A program made the position numbers and the translations under genes. Below, piece after piece: positions 32,540-40,714 of a stretch of 64,000 nt of DNA. The notes under the pieces are model-generated. The model saw only the letters and a program-made list of their open reading frames with translations, made no database searches and was not told the DNA's origin. The stretch covers positions 4,836,001 to 4,900,000 of the forward strand of contig NZ_CP080647.1 of NCBI RefSeq assembly GCF_019599145.1, written 5' to 3'. Every line of letters begins with the position of its first letter. Within the stretch, counting starts at the first letter, position 1. The DNA is from Streptomyces akebiae (GTDB lineage: Bacteria > Actinomycetota > Actinomycetes > Streptomycetales > Streptomycetaceae).

Positions 32540-33547
32540 ATGCAGCCCGAGCCGACCGCCGAGCTCCGTCACCGCACCGTCGAGGCCCCGGCCGGGCGCC
32601 TGCACCTGGTCGAGCAGGGCACCGGCCCGCTGGTCCTGCTCGTGCACGGCTTTCCCGAGTCCTGGTATTCCTGGCGCCGCCAGCTCCCGGCCCTCGCCGC
32701 GGCCGGCCACCGGGCGGTGGCGATCGACGTGCGCGGCTACGGCCGCTCCTCCAAGCCGGAGGCGACCGACGCCTACCGGATGCTCGACCTGGTGGAGGAC
32801 AACGTCGCCGTCGTGCGCGCCCTCGGGGAGGAAAGCGCGGTGGTCGTCGGCCACGACTGGGGCTCCAACATCGCCGCCGCCTCCGCCCTGCTCCACCCCG
32901 AGGTCTTCCGCGCCGTCGGCCTGCTGAGCGTCCCTTACACCCCGCCCGGCGGCCCCCGCCCCACCGACATCTTCGGCCAGCTCGGCGGCCCTGAGCAGGA
33001 GTTCTACGTCTCCTACTTCCAGGAGCCCGGCCGCGCCGAGGCGGAGATCGAGCCCGACATCCGGGGCTGGCTCGCGGGCTTCTACGCGGCCCTGTCCGCC
33101 GACACCATGCCCGCCCGGGGCGAGCCCGACCCGCACTTCGTCACCCGCGGCGGCGGCCGACTGCGCGACCGCTTCCCCGCCGGCTCGCTCCCGGCCTGGC
33201 TGAGCGAGGACGACCTCGACGTCTACGCCGGGGAGTTCGAGCGCACAGGGATCACCGGCGCACTCAACCGTTACCGCACCATGGACCGAGACTGGGAAGA
33301 CCTCGCCCCGCACCGCGGAGCCCCGATCAAACAGCCGTCCCTGTTCATCGGCGGCGCCCAGGACGCCTCCACCACCTGGATGTCCGACGCCATCGACGCC
33401 TACCCCACTACTCTCCCCGCCCTGTCCGCCTCCCACCTCCTGGATGGCTGCGGCCACTGGATCCAGCAGGAACGCCCCGAAGAGGTCAACCACCTGCTGA
33501 CCGACTGGCTCGCCACCCTCCAGGGACCAACCAGGCACGGATGCTGA
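32540..33547 (+). CDS. Alpha/beta hydrolase, epoxide hydrolase-like
   Basis: The 335-residue protein shows the oxyanion motif HGFPESWYSWRRQ, the beta-strand AVAIDVRGYGRSSKP and the nucleophile elbow VVVGHDWGSNIAA with Asp106. An Asp nucleophile, rather than Ser, is diagnostic of epoxide hydrolases and haloalkane dehalogenases. A cap-region tyrosine is present (TGALNRYRTMDRDW) and the catalytic His306 is in LDGCGHWIQQERP. It is cytosolic and should hydrolyse an epoxide to a diol; the substrate is unknown. Its divergent neighbour is a frameshifted XRE-cupin regulator. Confidence 0.9.
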   Translation: MQPEPTAELRHRTVEAPAGRLHLVEQGTGPLVLLVHGFPESWYSWRRQLPALAAAGHRAVAIDVRGYGRSSKPEATDAYRMLDLVEDNVAVVRALGEESAVVVGHDWGSNIAAASALLHPEVFRAVGLLSVPYTPPGGPRPTDIFGQLGGPEQEFYVSYFQEPGRAEAEIEPDIRGWLAGFYAALSADTMPARGEPDPHFVTRGGGRLRDRFPAGSLPAWLSEDDLDVYAGEFERTGITGALNRYRTMDRDWEDLAPHRGAPIKQPSLFIGGAQDASTTWMSDAIDAYPTTLPALSASHLLDGCGHWIQQERPEEVNHLLTDWLATLQGPTRHGC

Positions 33548-33837
33548 CGCTGGGGCCGGTGGCGCGGTACCTGGCGGAGGCAGAGGCATGCGCTGACAAG
33601 AGATGACCGACATCGTCCGCGGACCCGCTCCGTGCCAAGGTGAGGCCATGAGCCGTTTCGATCGATGACGAGCTGAGGTCGGCGGTTCGGTACGCCGACT
33701 CGGCGCCCTGGTCCGCGAGCGCAGCCGCCGTCTGGCCGACGCGGCGGACATCCCGGGGACACGGCGTGCGCTCGGTGCGGAGTGAAGACGCCCTGGCGCC
33801 CAACCCGACGAACGAGGCTCTCGGCGAGGATGACGGC
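33548..33837. other. Region with degraded coding sequence
   Basis: 290 bases between the hydrolase and the DUF6221 gene. An ATG at about 33648 opens MSRFDR and then stops. Another frame reads LVRERSRRLADAADIPGTRR to a stop near 33784, resembling the end of a lost gene. Nothing complete or recognisable remains. Confidence 0.35.
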
Positions 33838-34278
33838 ATGAGCGATGAACTGGTGGCGTTCCTGAACGCGCGTCTGGATGAGGAAGGCGACCTGGCTCGT
33901 CGTTGCGGGCCGGGCGGGGTTTGTGGGGAGTGGGTGGCTCGCGGGGGACGAGTTGAGTTGGGGCAGGTCGGGCTTGATGGTCTCCCGCCCGCGGTCGCTC
34001 AGCATGTGGCCCTGCACGATCCCGTACGTGTCCTGCGGGAGGTCGAGGCCAAGCGGCGCGTGTTGGGACGTCACGCGCTCAGTCCGGCCGAGGGGGACCC
34101 CGAACGACCCTGGGACGACCGGGACGACTGTCAGTACGACGGGGAGCTCTGGCCCTGCGACGACCTGCTCGATCTCGCGCGTGTCCATGTGGACCACCCC
34201 GACTTTCCCGAGCGGTACAGGCTGGGAGGGGACGCGGTGGGTGGTGAGGGACTGACGGTGGGGGCTGACGGTGAGTAG
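33838..34278 (+). CDS. DUF6221-family protein
   Basis: The 146-residue protein starts MSDELVAFLNARLDEEGDLA and contains HDPVRVLREVEAKRRVLGRH followed by an acidic stretch with CQYDGELWPCDDLLDLARVH and HPDFPERYR. The HDPxRVLREVEAKRRxL core and the Cys-containing C-terminal half are the marks of this Streptomyces family, often found in mobile or phage-related regions. No function is known. A GAGG site lies about 9 bases before the ATG. The usual middle segment around a Trp-rich motif appears altered here (GGVCGEWVARGGRVE). Confidence 0.75.
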   Translation: MSDELVAFLNARLDEEGDLARRCGPGGVCGEWVARGGRVELGQVGLDGLPPAVAQHVALHDPVRVLREVEAKRRVLGRHALSPAEGDPERPWDDRDDCQYDGELWPCDDLLDLARVHVDHPDFPERYRLGGDAVGGEGLTVGADGE

Positions 34279-34375
34279 GTCGGTGTGGCGAGCGCGCATG
34301 AGACGACCGACTCGGTGAGCCGCTCTCCCCTAGTGCGCGGCGCCCGCCGGCGCAGCCACTTCGAGTCCGGCCGAG

Positions 34376-34714
34376 TCAGGGCCAGTACCCCAGCGTATGG
34401 ACTGCCAGGAGGGCGCCGAGTGTCAGCTGCACCGTTCCGATGACCTGGTGGCCGATCCGCAGCAGCACTACGGCCGTTGCGGCGACCGCGAGGGTCAGGG
34501 CGCCGAAGCCCAGCACCGGCCCCCAGTCCACGGGCGGCACGCCGGTCGCTGTCTGTCCTGCGCCGGCGGCCCTTCGGCCCAGGCCCCGGGCGGTGAGCAC
34601 GATGGCGACCACCAGCGCGGCCCCCGCGTCCGCCAGCAGTACGAGCAGCAGGAGACAGCCTGAGGTGAGGAGACCCTCTCCATCGGAGGGCTTTTTCTCG
34701 GTGAGTTCGGGCAT
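34376..34714 (-). CDS. Small membrane protein
   Basis: The 112-residue protein starts at ATG 34714 (MPELTEKKPSDGEGLLTSG). It has three hydrophobic segments: LLLLVLLADAGAALVVAIVL, VLGFGALTLAVAATAVVLL and IGTVQLTLGALLAVHTLG. A short Gly/Ala-rich loop lies between segments 1 and 2. The frame is open further upstream to 34885, but that part crosses 14-bp tandem repeats and is not protein-like. Function unknown. Confidence 0.6.
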   Translation of the reverse strand: MPELTEKKPSDGEGLLTSGCLLLLVLLADAGAALVVAIVLTARGLGRRAAGAGQTATGVPPVDWGPVLGFGALTLAVAATAVVLLRIGHQVIGTVQLTLGALLAVHTLGYWP

Positions 34715-34825
34715 GGGTTGACGATCGCGCGGAATGCACCCTTCCATACGGCCCGTCGCCGACTCGCAATCCAGGTGTACTCCGCTCTTCATGGGCCTGT
34801 CCGGATCCCGGGCCAGGCATCCGGC

Positions 34826-34867
34826 GCGCACCCGGGGTCGCGCACCCGGGATCGCGCACCCGGGGTC
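34826..34867. repeat. Three 14-bp tandem repeats
   Basis: GCGCACCCGGGGTC, GCGCACCCGGGATC and GCGCACCCGGGGTC lie head to tail upstream of the small membrane protein gene. The role is unknown. Confidence 0.85.
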
Positions 34868-34975
34868 ACGCATTGCAGCGATCAACTACCGGGCCCCTGA
34901 ACCCGCATGGTGGCCAGGGGCCCATCGCGGACGACGCCCACGACTCTCTCTTGACGGCTCAATCAGCCGTCTTCA

Positions 34976-35350
34976 TCAGTCGTCCTTGCGCTGCAACACT
35001 TCGTCGACCGCTCGTGCCACCTGCTTGGGAAGATCGGCACGGACTTTGGCCCGCTCCTCCTGACGCCCTTCTTCGCGGATTTCCTCTTCGATCTCCGGGG
35101 GAATCTTCCCCCGGGATTTCGCCCGCTCTTCCTCGGCGGACTCACGCACCAGCTTCCTGCCTGCCCAGGGGACGGCGAAGCAGGTCAGTACCAGGCCGAG
35201 GAGAACGCCCTGTACGAGCCAGAAGTGGCCCGCTTCCACGATCTCGTCCTCCATGCGGGCGAGCAGGAGAATCACCGCGACAGCGATCACGGGTCCCCTG
35301 CTCTTGCGCATGACCCGTGACGTTGCGCGAACACCGTCAAGAATCCGCAC
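34976..35350 (-). CDS. Small membrane-associated protein with charged C-terminus
   Basis: The 124-residue product starts at GTG 35350, supported by a very strong AGGAGGTGG ribosome binding site about 8 bases upstream. Two short hydrophobic stretches (SRGPVIAVAVILLLA and HFWLVQGVLLGLVLTCFAVP) are followed by a strongly charged helix, likely coiled coil: ESAEEERAKSRGKIPPEIEE then EIREEGRQEERAKVRADLPK. Topology suggests an anchor with a cytoplasmic charged tail. No family or function recognised. Confidence 0.65.
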   Translation of the reverse strand: MRILDGVRATSRVMRKSRGPVIAVAVILLLARMEDEIVEAGHFWLVQGVLLGLVLTCFAVPWAGRKLVRESAEEERAKSRGKIPPEIEEEIREEGRQEERAKVRADLPKQVARAVDEVLQRKDD

Positions 35351-35512
35351 GAAGACACCACCTCCTGAATGGGCCGATTTGCCGATTTCTCCCCTACGAC
35401 GGCAATGGCGCAATTCGGGTTGCGTATTTCTTCCGACATAGTCCCTTCGTGTGGCGCGAGTTCGCCGGTTGACGACGATGCGAATGCCGAAAGGCCGGCC
35501 TACGGCATGAGA

Positions 35513-35544
35513 AGGCCCCAGGTCGATCCGCGACCTGGGGCTTT
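35513..35544 (-). terminator. Hairpin terminator after the GH30 gene
   Basis: GCCCCAGGTCG and CGACCTGGGGC form an 11-bp perfect stem with an ATCC-type loop, extended by A/G-T pairs, 17 bases beyond the GH30 stop. Leftward transcription would end here. Confidence 0.75.
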
Positions 35545-35560
35545 CTCTGCGGAGCTGAGA

Positions 35561-37624
35561 CTACGAAGCCGGGGCCGGCGTCACGTCCGTCAGCTTCCAG
35601 CGCTGGTTCAGGCCCGAGTTCGGGGTCCAGACCCCGACCCCCGCGCCGTCCGTCGTCGACTGGCCGTAGACGTCCGGGAGTTCGCCGGTGGCCACGTTCA
35701 CCAGGGTCCACGTGCCGTCGCCCGTCGAGGACAGGATCCACTGGGCGGCCTCGTCGCGGGTGGCCGTGTCGCGTTCGGCCACCAGGGAGCCGAAGCGGAT
35801 GGCCAGGCGCTTGTGCGACGTCGTCTCCGTCAGGGCGTAGCGCGTGCGGTTGTCGGTCTTGCCCTTGCCGATGCGGTCCAGGGTCCACTGCTGGGTGTTG
35901 CCGGCCGCGGTGCTCGGGGTCTTGATGACCAGGCTCTTGCCGTCGGGGCCGACGGAGAGGTTCTTGCTGCTCTGGACACCCGTGAAGGTGTAGGTGTGGT
36001 TGTCCTGGAGTTCGGCCTTCGACGCCGCCACCCCCGAGACGCCCTTCACCAGGAACGACGTCACCGACTGGGCCGGGACCGTGATCGTCGCCTTCTTGCC
36101 GGTGACCTTGACGGCCTTCTTGCGGATCAGCTTGCCGGCCGCGTCCGTGACCACCGGGGTGATCGTCGCCTTCTTGGAGACCTTGCCGAACTTCGAGAGG
36201 TCGACCGTCACCGCGCGGGACTCGGTGGTGCTGTTGACGTGGACGACCGTCGCCTTGTCGCCCTTCTTCGCCACGGCGGCCGTGCTCGACTCGTCGTTGG
36301 TCTTGATCAGGCGGTCGCCCGGCTTGATGTAGTGCGTGAAGTTGCGGGCCGTGTCGAACTTGGTGTTCGTGTAGATCGGGCAGGTCTTGAGCGTGTCCGA
36401 CTTCTTGCAGGCGAACGAGAGCTGGATCGAGCCCCAGTTGCCGCCCTTGGCGGACTCGCCGCCCGGCTTCATGTTGTCGTAGTCCTCGACCGGCTGCCAG
36501 AAGACCCAGGCCTGGGGCTCCAGTTCGCGCAGGTCGTCGACGATGCGCTGGGCGAGGCCCAGGCCGGGGCGCATGTCGGTGAAGCTCTGGCCGTCGCCCC
36601 AGTCGCCCTCGACCTCGCTCATCCACAGCGGCTTGTCGGCGGCCTTGGCGAGGTCGCGGACCGTGGTGCGCTGGCTCGTGCCGTAGGTGTGGACGTTCAT
36701 CTGGTCGACCAGGTCACGGACCTCCTGGGGGTAGGAGTTCCAGTTCGTGGCGAAGGTGCCGGGGTTCGTCTCGTCCATCGCGGAGATCTTCGCGTGGGTG
36801 CGGGAGTCGTCCAGGACCGGCCCGAGCGCCCTGAGGACCTTCTGCTGGAGCTCGGGGCCCATGTGGGCGCCCTCCTGACGGCCTCCGGTCGGCTGACCGT
36901 CGGCGCCGAGCTTGGTGCCCCAGTAGTTGGTGTTGGGCTCGTTGAAGGGGTCGAGGGTGTCGACCTTGATGCCGTGGGCCTTCTCCAGGCGCTCGGTGGC
37001 GCCGACCAGGTACTGGGCGAAGTCCTCGACCGACTCCTCCTTCAGCTGGTCCTTCGACGCGTCGAAGCCGCCGGAGACGTAGCCGCTCTCCGTCATGAAC
37101 CACGGCGGGGAGTTGCTGAAGGTCTCCCAGTGCGTGATGTCCTTCTTGATGCGGTCGACCCACCAGCGCTGGGTGGCGTCCGCGTTCTTGTTCCAGTCCT
37201 TCTTGTCGTCGGCGCTCCACCAGTCGACGTCCTCGCGGGTGGTGCCCGCCGGGGCCTTCCACCAGCCCTCGACCGCGCCGCCGGCCCGCAGGTAGTCCTT
37301 GACGTCGGGGGCGTTGCCGCCGCCGATGTTGTAGCGGGCGATGTTGAGGTTGAGGCCGGCCTCGCCGAAGAGGAGCTTGGCGAGCTTCTCGCGGATCGCG
37401 GGCGGGTAGTCGCCGGTCGCGTTGGCGAACCAGACCAGGCTGGTGCCCCAGCCCTCGAAGCTCTGACCCTTGTAGGAGGGGTCGGGGCTGACCGTCACCG
37501 ACGCGCCGGCCGTCGTGTCGGCGTGCGCCATCGGCAGGGAGGTCGTGGCCAGGGCCGTGCCGGTGGCCAGGGCCGTGATGCCGATGGCCCCGAGGAGCCG
37601 TCTCGTACGGGTGCGGTGTGCCAT
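35561..37624 (-). CDS. Secreted GH30 glycoside hydrolase (probable endo-beta-1,6-galactanase) with ricin-like lectin tail
   Basis: The 687-residue protein has a signal peptide (RRLLGAIGITALATGTALAT, cleaved near MAHADT). The catalytic TIM barrel opens SFEGWGTSLVWFANATGDYP. The acid/base is Glu229 in DPFNEPNTNYWG and the nucleophile Glu337 in LWMSEVEGDWGDG, the GH30 arrangement. GH30 members with this sequence style in Streptomyces cleave beta-1,6-galactan side chains of arabinogalactan proteins. A beta-sandwich follows the barrel. The last 130 residues form a CBM13/ricin-B-like module (QQWTLDRIGKGK, ending LNQRWKLTDVTPA). It is divergent from a LacI regulator with a perfect palindrome between them, so galactan-derived sugar probably induces it. 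Confidence 0.87.
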   Translation of the reverse strand: MAHRTRTRRLLGAIGITALATGTALATTSLPMAHADTTAGASVTVSPDPSYKGQSFEGWGTSLVWFANATGDYPPAIREKLAKLLFGEAGLNLNIARYNIGGGNAPDVKDYLRAGGAVEGWWKAPAGTTREDVDWWSADDKKDWNKNADATQRWWVDRIKKDITHWETFSNSPPWFMTESGYVSGGFDASKDQLKEESVEDFAQYLVGATERLEKAHGIKVDTLDPFNEPNTNYWGTKLGADGQPTGGRQEGAHMGPELQQKVLRALGPVLDDSRTHAKISAMDETNPGTFATNWNSYPQEVRDLVDQMNVHTYGTSQRTTVRDLAKAADKPLWMSEVEGDWGDGQSFTDMRPGLGLAQRIVDDLRELEPQAWVFWQPVEDYDNMKPGGESAKGGNWGSIQLSFACKKSDTLKTCPIYTNTKFDTARNFTHYIKPGDRLIKTNDESSTAAVAKKGDKATVVHVNSTTESRAVTVDLSKFGKVSKKATITPVVTDAAGKLIRKKAVKVTGKKATITVPAQSVTSFLVKGVSGVAASKAELQDNHTYTFTGVQSSKNLSVGPDGKSLVIKTPSTAAGNTQQWTLDRIGKGKTDNRTRYALTETTSHKRLAIRFGSLVAERDTATRDEAAQWILSSTGDGTWTLVNVATGELPDVYGQSTTDGAGVGVWTPNSGLNQRWKLTDVTPAPAS

Positions 37625-37835
37625 TCGAGTACTCCAACTCTTCCGTGTGCCGCGTCCCGGCGGAACATAGAGATCGGGGCCCGCGTGGTGCGGTTCGGCG
37701 GGGTGCTTCTTGTGAGGCTCTGGGTGAGGCTCTTGGTGGCGCTGCGGGGGTGGCTCTGGTGGGGCTCTCACAGGGCTCTCGTGGGGCTCTTGAGGCTCCG
37801 GGTGAGAGCTTCTGTTGCGGTTCGGTGGGCTCTCG

Positions 37836-37873
37836 TATGATTTGTCGCGGTGGATGTTTACGTAAACATCCAC
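37836..37873. promoter_or_regulatory. LacI-type operator (perfect 24-bp palindrome) and regulator promoter
   Basis: The centre TGTTTACGTAAACA is flanked symmetrically so that 37850-37873 is a perfect 24-bp palindrome. Just upstream TATGAT (37836-37841), with TTGCGG at 37815-37820, is a plausible promoter for the rightward LacI gene. The operator would then lie at its transcription start, giving autorepression and control of the divergent GH30 gene. Confidence 0.85.
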
Positions 37874-37986
37874 TGAGGCGGATGTCTACACTGTGCGAAT
37901 CTCGGCGGTCAAGGATTCGTCAAAGATCGATGCGTCGACCCGGCTGTCGCGGGCGAGGCGGAAGAGTCGGGGGAACCCAGGTGGAC

Positions 37987-39072
37987 ATGACCGACGGTCG
38001 TACGAGGAGACGTACGGGGCGGCCCCGGCAAGGGCCCTCCATGGGCGATGTCGCCCGGGTCGCCGGAGTCTCCGCCCAGACCGTCTCCCGGGTCTCCAAC
38101 GGGTTCGCCGGGGTCAACGAGGACACGCGGCAGCAGGTGCTCGCCGCCATGCGGGAGCTGGGGTACCGGCCCAACAGCGCGGCTCGGGCGCTGCGGCGCG
38201 GGGAGTTCCGGACGCTCGGCGTGATCACCTTCTCCCTCTCCACCCTCGGCAACATCCGCACGCTCGACGCGATCGCCACGTCCGCCGCGCGGGAGGGGTA
38301 CGCCGTCACGCTGCTGCCCGTCGCCGTGCCGACGCAGGACGAGGTGAACGGGGCGTTCTCACGGCTCGGGGAGCTGGCCGTGGACGCGGTCATCGTGATC
38401 ATGGAGGTGCATCTGCTGGACGCGGCGACCGTGTCCGTGCCACCCGGGGTGCAGGTCGTGGTCGCCGACTCCGACGCCGGGGACCGGTACACCGTCGTCG
38501 ACACCGACCAGGCGGGGGGCGCGCGGGACGCCGTACGGCATCTGCTGGAGCTGGGGCACGAGACGGTGTGGCACCTGGCCGGGCCCGAGGACTCGTTCGC
38601 CGCGCAGCGGCGGGCGAACGCGTGGCGGGCCACCCTCGCCGAGGCGGGTGTCCTGGACGCGCCGCCTCTCGTACGGGGCGACTGGTCGGCCGAGTCCGGG
38701 TACCGGGCCGGGTTGCGGATCGCCGAGGAGGCGGACTGTACGGCCGTGTTCGTCGCGAACGACCAGATGGCGCTGGGGTTGTTGCGGGCGCTGAACGAGC
38801 GTGGGCGGCGGGTTCCCGAGGACGTGAGTGTCGTCGGGTTCGACGACATTCCCGAGGCCGCGTCCTTCCTGCCGCCCCTGACCACCGTCCACCAGGACTT
38901 CGCGGAGGTGGGGCGGCTGTGTGTGGAGGGGGTGCTCCGCAAGATGCGGGAGGGCGGGGAAGGAGATCGAGGGGGGCCTGGGGAAGACAGCGAGGAGCAC
39001 GGGACGACTCTCGTGCCTACCCGGCTCGTACGGCGGCGTAGTACGGCACCGCCGCCGGTACCCGGCAGCTGA
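37987..39072 (+). CDS. LacI-family transcriptional repressor
   Basis: The 361-residue protein has the N-terminal HTH and hinge of LacI/GalR regulators: MGDVARVAGVSAQTVSRVSN, then VLAAMRELGYRPNSAARALR. The periplasmic-binding-like effector domain follows, with RTLGVITFSLSTLGNIRTLD, VVADSDAGDRYTVVDTDQAG and VFVANDQMALGLLRALNERG, ending in the signature DVSVVGFDDIPEAASFLPPL. It should bind the palindrome at 37850-37873 and repress the GH30 gene and itself until a sugar binds. The start is ATG 37987; GTG 37981 is also possible. The C-terminal 40 residues are Gly/Glu-rich and not part of the fold. Confidence 0.93.
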   Translation: MTDGRTRRRTGRPRQGPSMGDVARVAGVSAQTVSRVSNGFAGVNEDTRQQVLAAMRELGYRPNSAARALRRGEFRTLGVITFSLSTLGNIRTLDAIATSAAREGYAVTLLPVAVPTQDEVNGAFSRLGELAVDAVIVIMEVHLLDAATVSVPPGVQVVVADSDAGDRYTVVDTDQAGGARDAVRHLLELGHETVWHLAGPEDSFAAQRRANAWRATLAEAGVLDAPPLVRGDWSAESGYRAGLRIAEEADCTAVFVANDQMALGLLRALNERGRRVPEDVSVVGFDDIPEAASFLPPLTTVHQDFAEVGRLCVEGVLRKMREGGEGDRGGPGEDSEEHGTTLVPTRLVRRRSTAPPPVPGS

Positions 39073-39076
39073 GCGC

Positions 39077-39313
39077 TCAGCTGCCGCTGGTCGTCGGCTC
39101 CCGGCGCTGCTCGGACCGCTGCTCGTTCCCGGGGCCGGTGTGTTCGCCGAACGCCCGGTGCAGGCGGCCGAGCTCCCAGAGCAGGTAACCGCTGGCTCCG
39201 GCGAACGGGAACCACGTGCCCAGGTGGAAGAGGAGCACCGGCATGTACAACAGGCCGACCAGGACGCCGAACCTGAACAGGATGGCTGTGTACGGCTGAT
39301 TGCGTTCGACCAT
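39077..39313 (-). CDS. Small membrane protein
   Basis: The 78-residue protein has two hydrophobic stretches (TAILFRFGVLVGLLYMPVLL and WFPFAGASGYLLWELGRL) and a polar, Arg/Glu-rich end (GPGNEQRSEQRREPTTSGS). It is convergent with the LacI gene; only four bases separate the stops. A GGGAGGG ribosome binding site precedes the ATG. Function unknown. Confidence 0.65.
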   Translation of the reverse strand: MVERNQPYTAILFRFGVLVGLLYMPVLLFHLGTWFPFAGASGYLLWELGRLHRAFGEHTGPGNEQRSEQRREPTTSGS

Positions 39314-39451
39314 GATGTGCCCTCCCCTGCCATGGATCCGCGGTCAGCGCGATCTCATGTGCGGCCCCCCTCGGCCTCTGCATCGCCATGATGCCTTCGG
39401 GGCGACGGGTTCGCGAGGGTCGGCGAAGGCTGCGCCACGTATCTTCACAAC

Positions 39452-40714
39452 GTGAGCGGTATACGGGGTGGGCGTGGGCCCGGGCGTGGTGCGCGGGGCT
39501 GGTGGGTGCGGGGGCGGGTGCTCGCGGAGGAGTACCCGTGGGTGGTCGACGTCGGGGTCGCGCTGTTGGTGCAGGGGGCCATGACGATGCCGTTCGTGGT
39601 GCCCCGGGCGGCCGGGCTGGCGCCGGCGACATGGGCGGCGTACGGGCTGATGACGCTCACGGTGGTGCCGCTGGTGTGGCGGCGGCGGGCTCCGCTCGCC
39701 GTGCTGGTGGCGATCCTGGTGACCAGCATGGTCTACAAGCTCGCCCTCGACGGGCCCGGGCAGCCGTTGCCGTACAACGGGCTCGTGATCGTCTATACGG
39801 TCGCCGTCCTCTCGCCGCCCTGGAAGCGGTTGGTCAGCGGCGTGCTGGTGCTGATCGCCGTGCCCGTGGGAGTGTGGCTCAACACCCGGTCCGCGCGTGA
39901 ACTGACCTTCTCCGCCTTCGTGTTCGCGGCCGCCTACGTCTTCGGTCGGCTCACCGACACCCGTCAGCGCGCCCATCGGGTCGAGGCCGAGCAGGTCGCC
40001 GCGCGTGAACGGGCCCGGATCGCACGGGAGATGCACGACATCCTCTCCCACGCCGTCAGCCTGATGATCGTGCAGGCGGAGGCCGGCCCCGTGGCGGTGC
40101 GTACGGCGCCGGAGCGGGCCGAGGCCGCCTTCGACGCGATCTCCGAGACGGGGCGGGACGCCATGGTCCAGCTGCGGCGGATGCTGGGCCTCCTGCGCGA
40201 CAGCGAAGAAGGAGGGGGCCATGAAGGGAGCCGCCCGGAGGAGCGGGAGGGGTACGCGCCCGGACTCGCTCCCCGTGCGCCTCAGCCCGGGGTCGGGGAG
40301 CTGCCCGCGCTGTTCGACCGGGTGCGGGGCAGTGGGCTTGCGGTCGGGTACGAGGTGGTGGGGGCGGAGCGGGGGCTGCCGGGGGCCGTCGGGGCGACCG
40401 TCTTCCGGGTCGTCCAGGAGGCGCTGACGAACACCGTCAGGCATGCGGGCGCCCGTACCGTCACCGTCCAACTGCACTACGGGGACAGCGATGTGGAGCT
40501 GATTGTGCTCGACGACGGGCGCGGGCCTCGGGCGGGGTACGGCGGCGGTGGACACGGGCTCGTCGGGGTGCGGGAGCGGGCCGCCGCGCACGGGGGTACG
40601 GCGGAGGTCGGGGCCGGGCCCGGTGGGCGCGGGTTCGAGGTGCGGGTGCGGATACCCGTACCGGCCCTGCCGGCCGCGCCGGCCGTGGTGGCGACGGCGG
40701 AGGTGGGGCGTTGA
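39452..40714 (+). CDS. Sensor histidine kinase (HisKA_3 type)
   Basis: The 420-residue protein has four or five N-terminal membrane segments (residues about 30-165) with little extracytoplasmic domain. A HisKA_3 dimerisation helix follows, ERARIAREMHDILSHAVSLM, with His195 as phospho-acceptor. The ATPase domain has VQEALTNTVRHAGARTVTVQ, then LDDGRGPRAGYGGGGHGLVG. It should phosphorylate the regulator encoded next, whose TTG start overlaps its stop. The GTG start is weakly supported. The signal sensed is unknown; kinases of this shape usually respond to envelope or membrane stress. Confidence 0.92.
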   Translation: MSGIRGGRGPGRGARGWWVRGRVLAEEYPWVVDVGVALLVQGAMTMPFVVPRAAGLAPATWAAYGLMTLTVVPLVWRRRAPLAVLVAILVTSMVYKLALDGPGQPLPYNGLVIVYTVAVLSPPWKRLVSGVLVLIAVPVGVWLNTRSARELTFSAFVFAAAYVFGRLTDTRQRAHRVEAEQVAARERARIAREMHDILSHAVSLMIVQAEAGPVAVRTAPERAEAAFDAISETGRDAMVQLRRMLGLLRDSEEGGGHEGSRPEEREGYAPGLAPRAPQPGVGELPALFDRVRGSGLAVGYEVVGAERGLPGAVGATVFRVVQEALTNTVRHAGARTVTVQLHYGDSDVELIVLDDGRGPRAGYGGGGHGLVGVRERAAAHGGTAEVGAGPGGRGFEVRVRIPVPALPAAPAVVATAEVGR

